A DNA stretch of 7,481 nt from CAZDDA01 sp964568045 (GTDB taxonomy: Bacteria > Bipolaricaulota > Bipolaricaulia > UBA7950 > UBA9294). The stretch lies in NCBI GenBank assembly GCA_964568045.1, contig CAZMOL010000073.1, forward strand, positions 1 through 7,481, given 5' to 3'. Made by a program: the position numbers and the translations under genes. The notes under the pieces were generated by a model that worked only from the letters and a program-made list of their open reading frames with translations, made no database searches and was not told the origin of the DNA. Below, piece after piece: positions 6,741-7,481 of the stretch (its first letter is position 1; each line of letters starts with the position of its first letter).

Positions 6741-6773
6741 GGAGGTTTAAAATTGAGTAGGTTTCTGTTTTGA
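6741..6773 (+). promoter_or_regulatory. Ribosome binding site with six-codon reading frame (possible leader peptide)
   Basis: GGAGG at 6741-6745 (within AGGAGGT) stands 7 bases before a TTG at 6753. That frame reads MSRFLF and stops at TGA 6771-6773. The placement, about 13 bases after the predicted transcription start of the 6693-6721 promoter, is that of a real translation start, but the product is tiny. It could be a leader peptide, the stump of a degraded gene, or chance. Past the TGA the frame is open for 25 more codons. Confidence 0.3.
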
Positions 6774-6856
6774 AATTGCCAAAGGCGAGCATATGTCATC
6801 AAGCACGTCAGTCGTGTGTTAGCAACGCTTTTCCAGTATTGTAGCAAATAGGATCT

Positions 6857-6892
6857 GGGCTCAGTTAGTAAGGTAATGTAACTGTTGGGCCC
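6857..6892 (+). promoter_or_regulatory. Hairpin in the leader just before the membrane protein start
   Basis: CAGTTA (6862-6867) pairs with TAACTG (6879-6884), and outside it GGGC (6857-6860) pairs with GCCC (6889-6892). The base of the stem ends 5 bases before the GTG at 6898, next to the GAAAGG that would serve as ribosome binding site. It could modulate translation start; no T-run follows, so it is not a terminator. Confidence 0.35.
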
Positions 6893-6897
6893 GAAAG

Positions 6898-7419
6898 GTG
6901 CAGTCTGGAGTGAGAAGCAAAGTGAAGAACAGGACACCGCTGGCTGAATTGGTACACTGGTTCGCCTTCACTATCGGGTTTTCCTGCATTCCGTTTATTG
7001 CCAATGCCCTCTTCCTGCTCTTCACCCCAGATGCTAAGGTCACGATCGCGGCAGTTTTTCAGAGCAAACCCTTGCTTTTCCTGGGGTTTGTAATTTGTGG
7101 TACTATCTTGGAAAGATTGAATTCTTATCTATCTTGTGGTCCCTTTGATGACATGCTTTGCAAGCTCGGATGTGCAGTGTATGCCTTTGCAACGATAGTA
7201 CTGGCCATAACATTTGGAAGGCATGGAGCACAGCAAGCACCATTGCCTTTAGAGGTACCGGCGGGACTCGGGGGCGTGCTTTCACCGGCCAAGATACTTC
7301 GGGTATTTTCCTCTTGGTTTATTGCAACACTTCTCCCTGCGAGCGCGATTATTTATTGGCTCACGTATTACGTGGAAAAGCACGCAAGGTCGAAAGAGTC
7401 TGGCGATGAAAACGCTTGA
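6898..7419 (+). CDS. Small four-helix membrane protein of unknown function
   Basis: The 173-residue protein is not recognised. Four hydrophobic segments can be seen at about 21-43, 58-74, 90-107 and 139-159, with short polar loops and a charged C-terminal tail (KHARSKESGDENA), so it is probably an inner-membrane protein. No catalytic motif is evident. It starts at GTG 6898, the first possible start after an in-frame TAA at 6874-6876; GAAAGG just upstream is a poor ribosome binding site, and GTG codons at 6910 and 6922 are alternatives. Its promoter is probably 6693-6721. Its end overlaps the next gene by 14 bases, which suggests the two are co-translated. Base composition resembles the HEPN gene, not the hydrogenase operon. 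Confidence 0.65.
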   Translation: MQSGVRSKVKNRTPLAELVHWFAFTIGFSCIPFIANALFLLFTPDAKVTIAAVFQSKPLLFLGFVICGTILERLNSYLSCGPFDDMLCKLGCAVYAFATIVLAITFGRHGAQQAPLPLEVPAGLGGVLSPAKILRVFSSWFIATLLPASAIIYWLTYYVEKHARSKESGDENA

Positions 7420-7481
7420 CCTTGTTCTAGGTCTGATCATGATGTTTCTTTGCGCCACAGGTATAGTCACGCTTTTGTATC
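7406..7481 (+). CDS. Start of a second hydrophobic protein, cut by window end
   Basis: An ATG at 7406 opens a frame that is uninterrupted to the window edge (25 codons). It begins MKTLDLVLGL, followed by a hydrophobic stretch to residue 25, which looks like a signal sequence or first membrane helix after a lysine. It overlaps the last 14 bases of the preceding membrane protein gene in another frame, a common arrangement for coupled genes. No family can be assigned from so little sequence. Confidence 0.5.
   Translation, partial: MKTLDLVLGLIMMFLCATGIVTLLY

Larger units (their letters stand above)
6373..6897. other. Gene-poor region with regulatory-looking signals
   Basis: There is no reading frame of credible length here on either strand. 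The region contains a long stem-loop just after the HEPN gene (6407-6481), a second hairpin (6521-6545), a small stem GGTGC/GCACC (6574-6588), an isolated TATAAT (6591-6596) without a -35 partner, a strong promoter (6693-6721), an ideal ribosome binding site (6741-6745) and a hairpin before the next gene (6857-6892). The 8-base word GCTGACCC occurs at 6497 and 6614. Confidence 0.5.

Noticed and set aside
1..7481. CRISPR array, tRNA or rRNA genes
   Set aside because: No regularly spaced repeats and no cloverleaf or rRNA-like sequence recognised on either strand.

Overview
The window has two parts that look different. From base 1 to about 4577 it is GC-rich by eye and carries a compact minus-strand operon for a cytoplasmic, NAD(P)-linked group 3b-type [NiFe] hydrogenase (sulfhydrogenase family). 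From about 5000 to the end it has a visibly lower GC content, sparse plus-strand genes and long gaps. The receiver domains make it bacterial rather than archaeal. A high-GC anaerobe or facultative anaerobe with H2 metabolism is a reasonable guess, but the sequence does not fix the lineage.

The operon reads leftward from 4577: a stand-alone receiver protein (4577-4188); a 774-residue fusion of receiver, iron-sulfur beta subunit and FAD/NAD(P)-binding gamma subunit (4184-1860); the small subunit HydD (1863-1117); and the large subunit HydA (1120 to the window edge, truncated). Gene order beta-gamma-delta-alpha matches the classical HydBGDA arrangement, but here beta and gamma are one chain with a receiver at the N-terminus. 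That receiver and the free one are about half identical. The last two junctions both use a 4-base GTGA stop/start overlap. In the proposed electron path, H2 is split at the NiFe site of HydA, electrons pass through the [4Fe-4S] clusters of HydD and the beta part of the fusion, then through FAD to NAD(P), or the reverse. The receiver suggests control by phosphorylation, but no histidine kinase is present in the window.

Bases 4578-5274 form a gap between the divergent operon and the first plus-strand gene, with no convincing gene. The plus-strand gene (best start 5275, end 6372) is unrecognised by name but carries an R-x4-H motif in a helical C-terminal domain, as in HEPN ribonucleases of defence and toxin systems. 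Bases 6373-6897 hold no real gene but several signals: a stem-loop after the HEPN gene, a near-consensus promoter, an ideal ribosome binding site leading into only a six-codon reading frame, and a hairpin just before the next gene. Bases 6898-7419 encode a small four-helix membrane protein of unknown function, overlapped by the start of a second hydrophobic protein that runs off the window.

The most unusual item is the receiver-beta-gamma hydrogenase fusion with its paralogous free receiver. The HEPN-type protein is the best candidate for an accessory or defence function.
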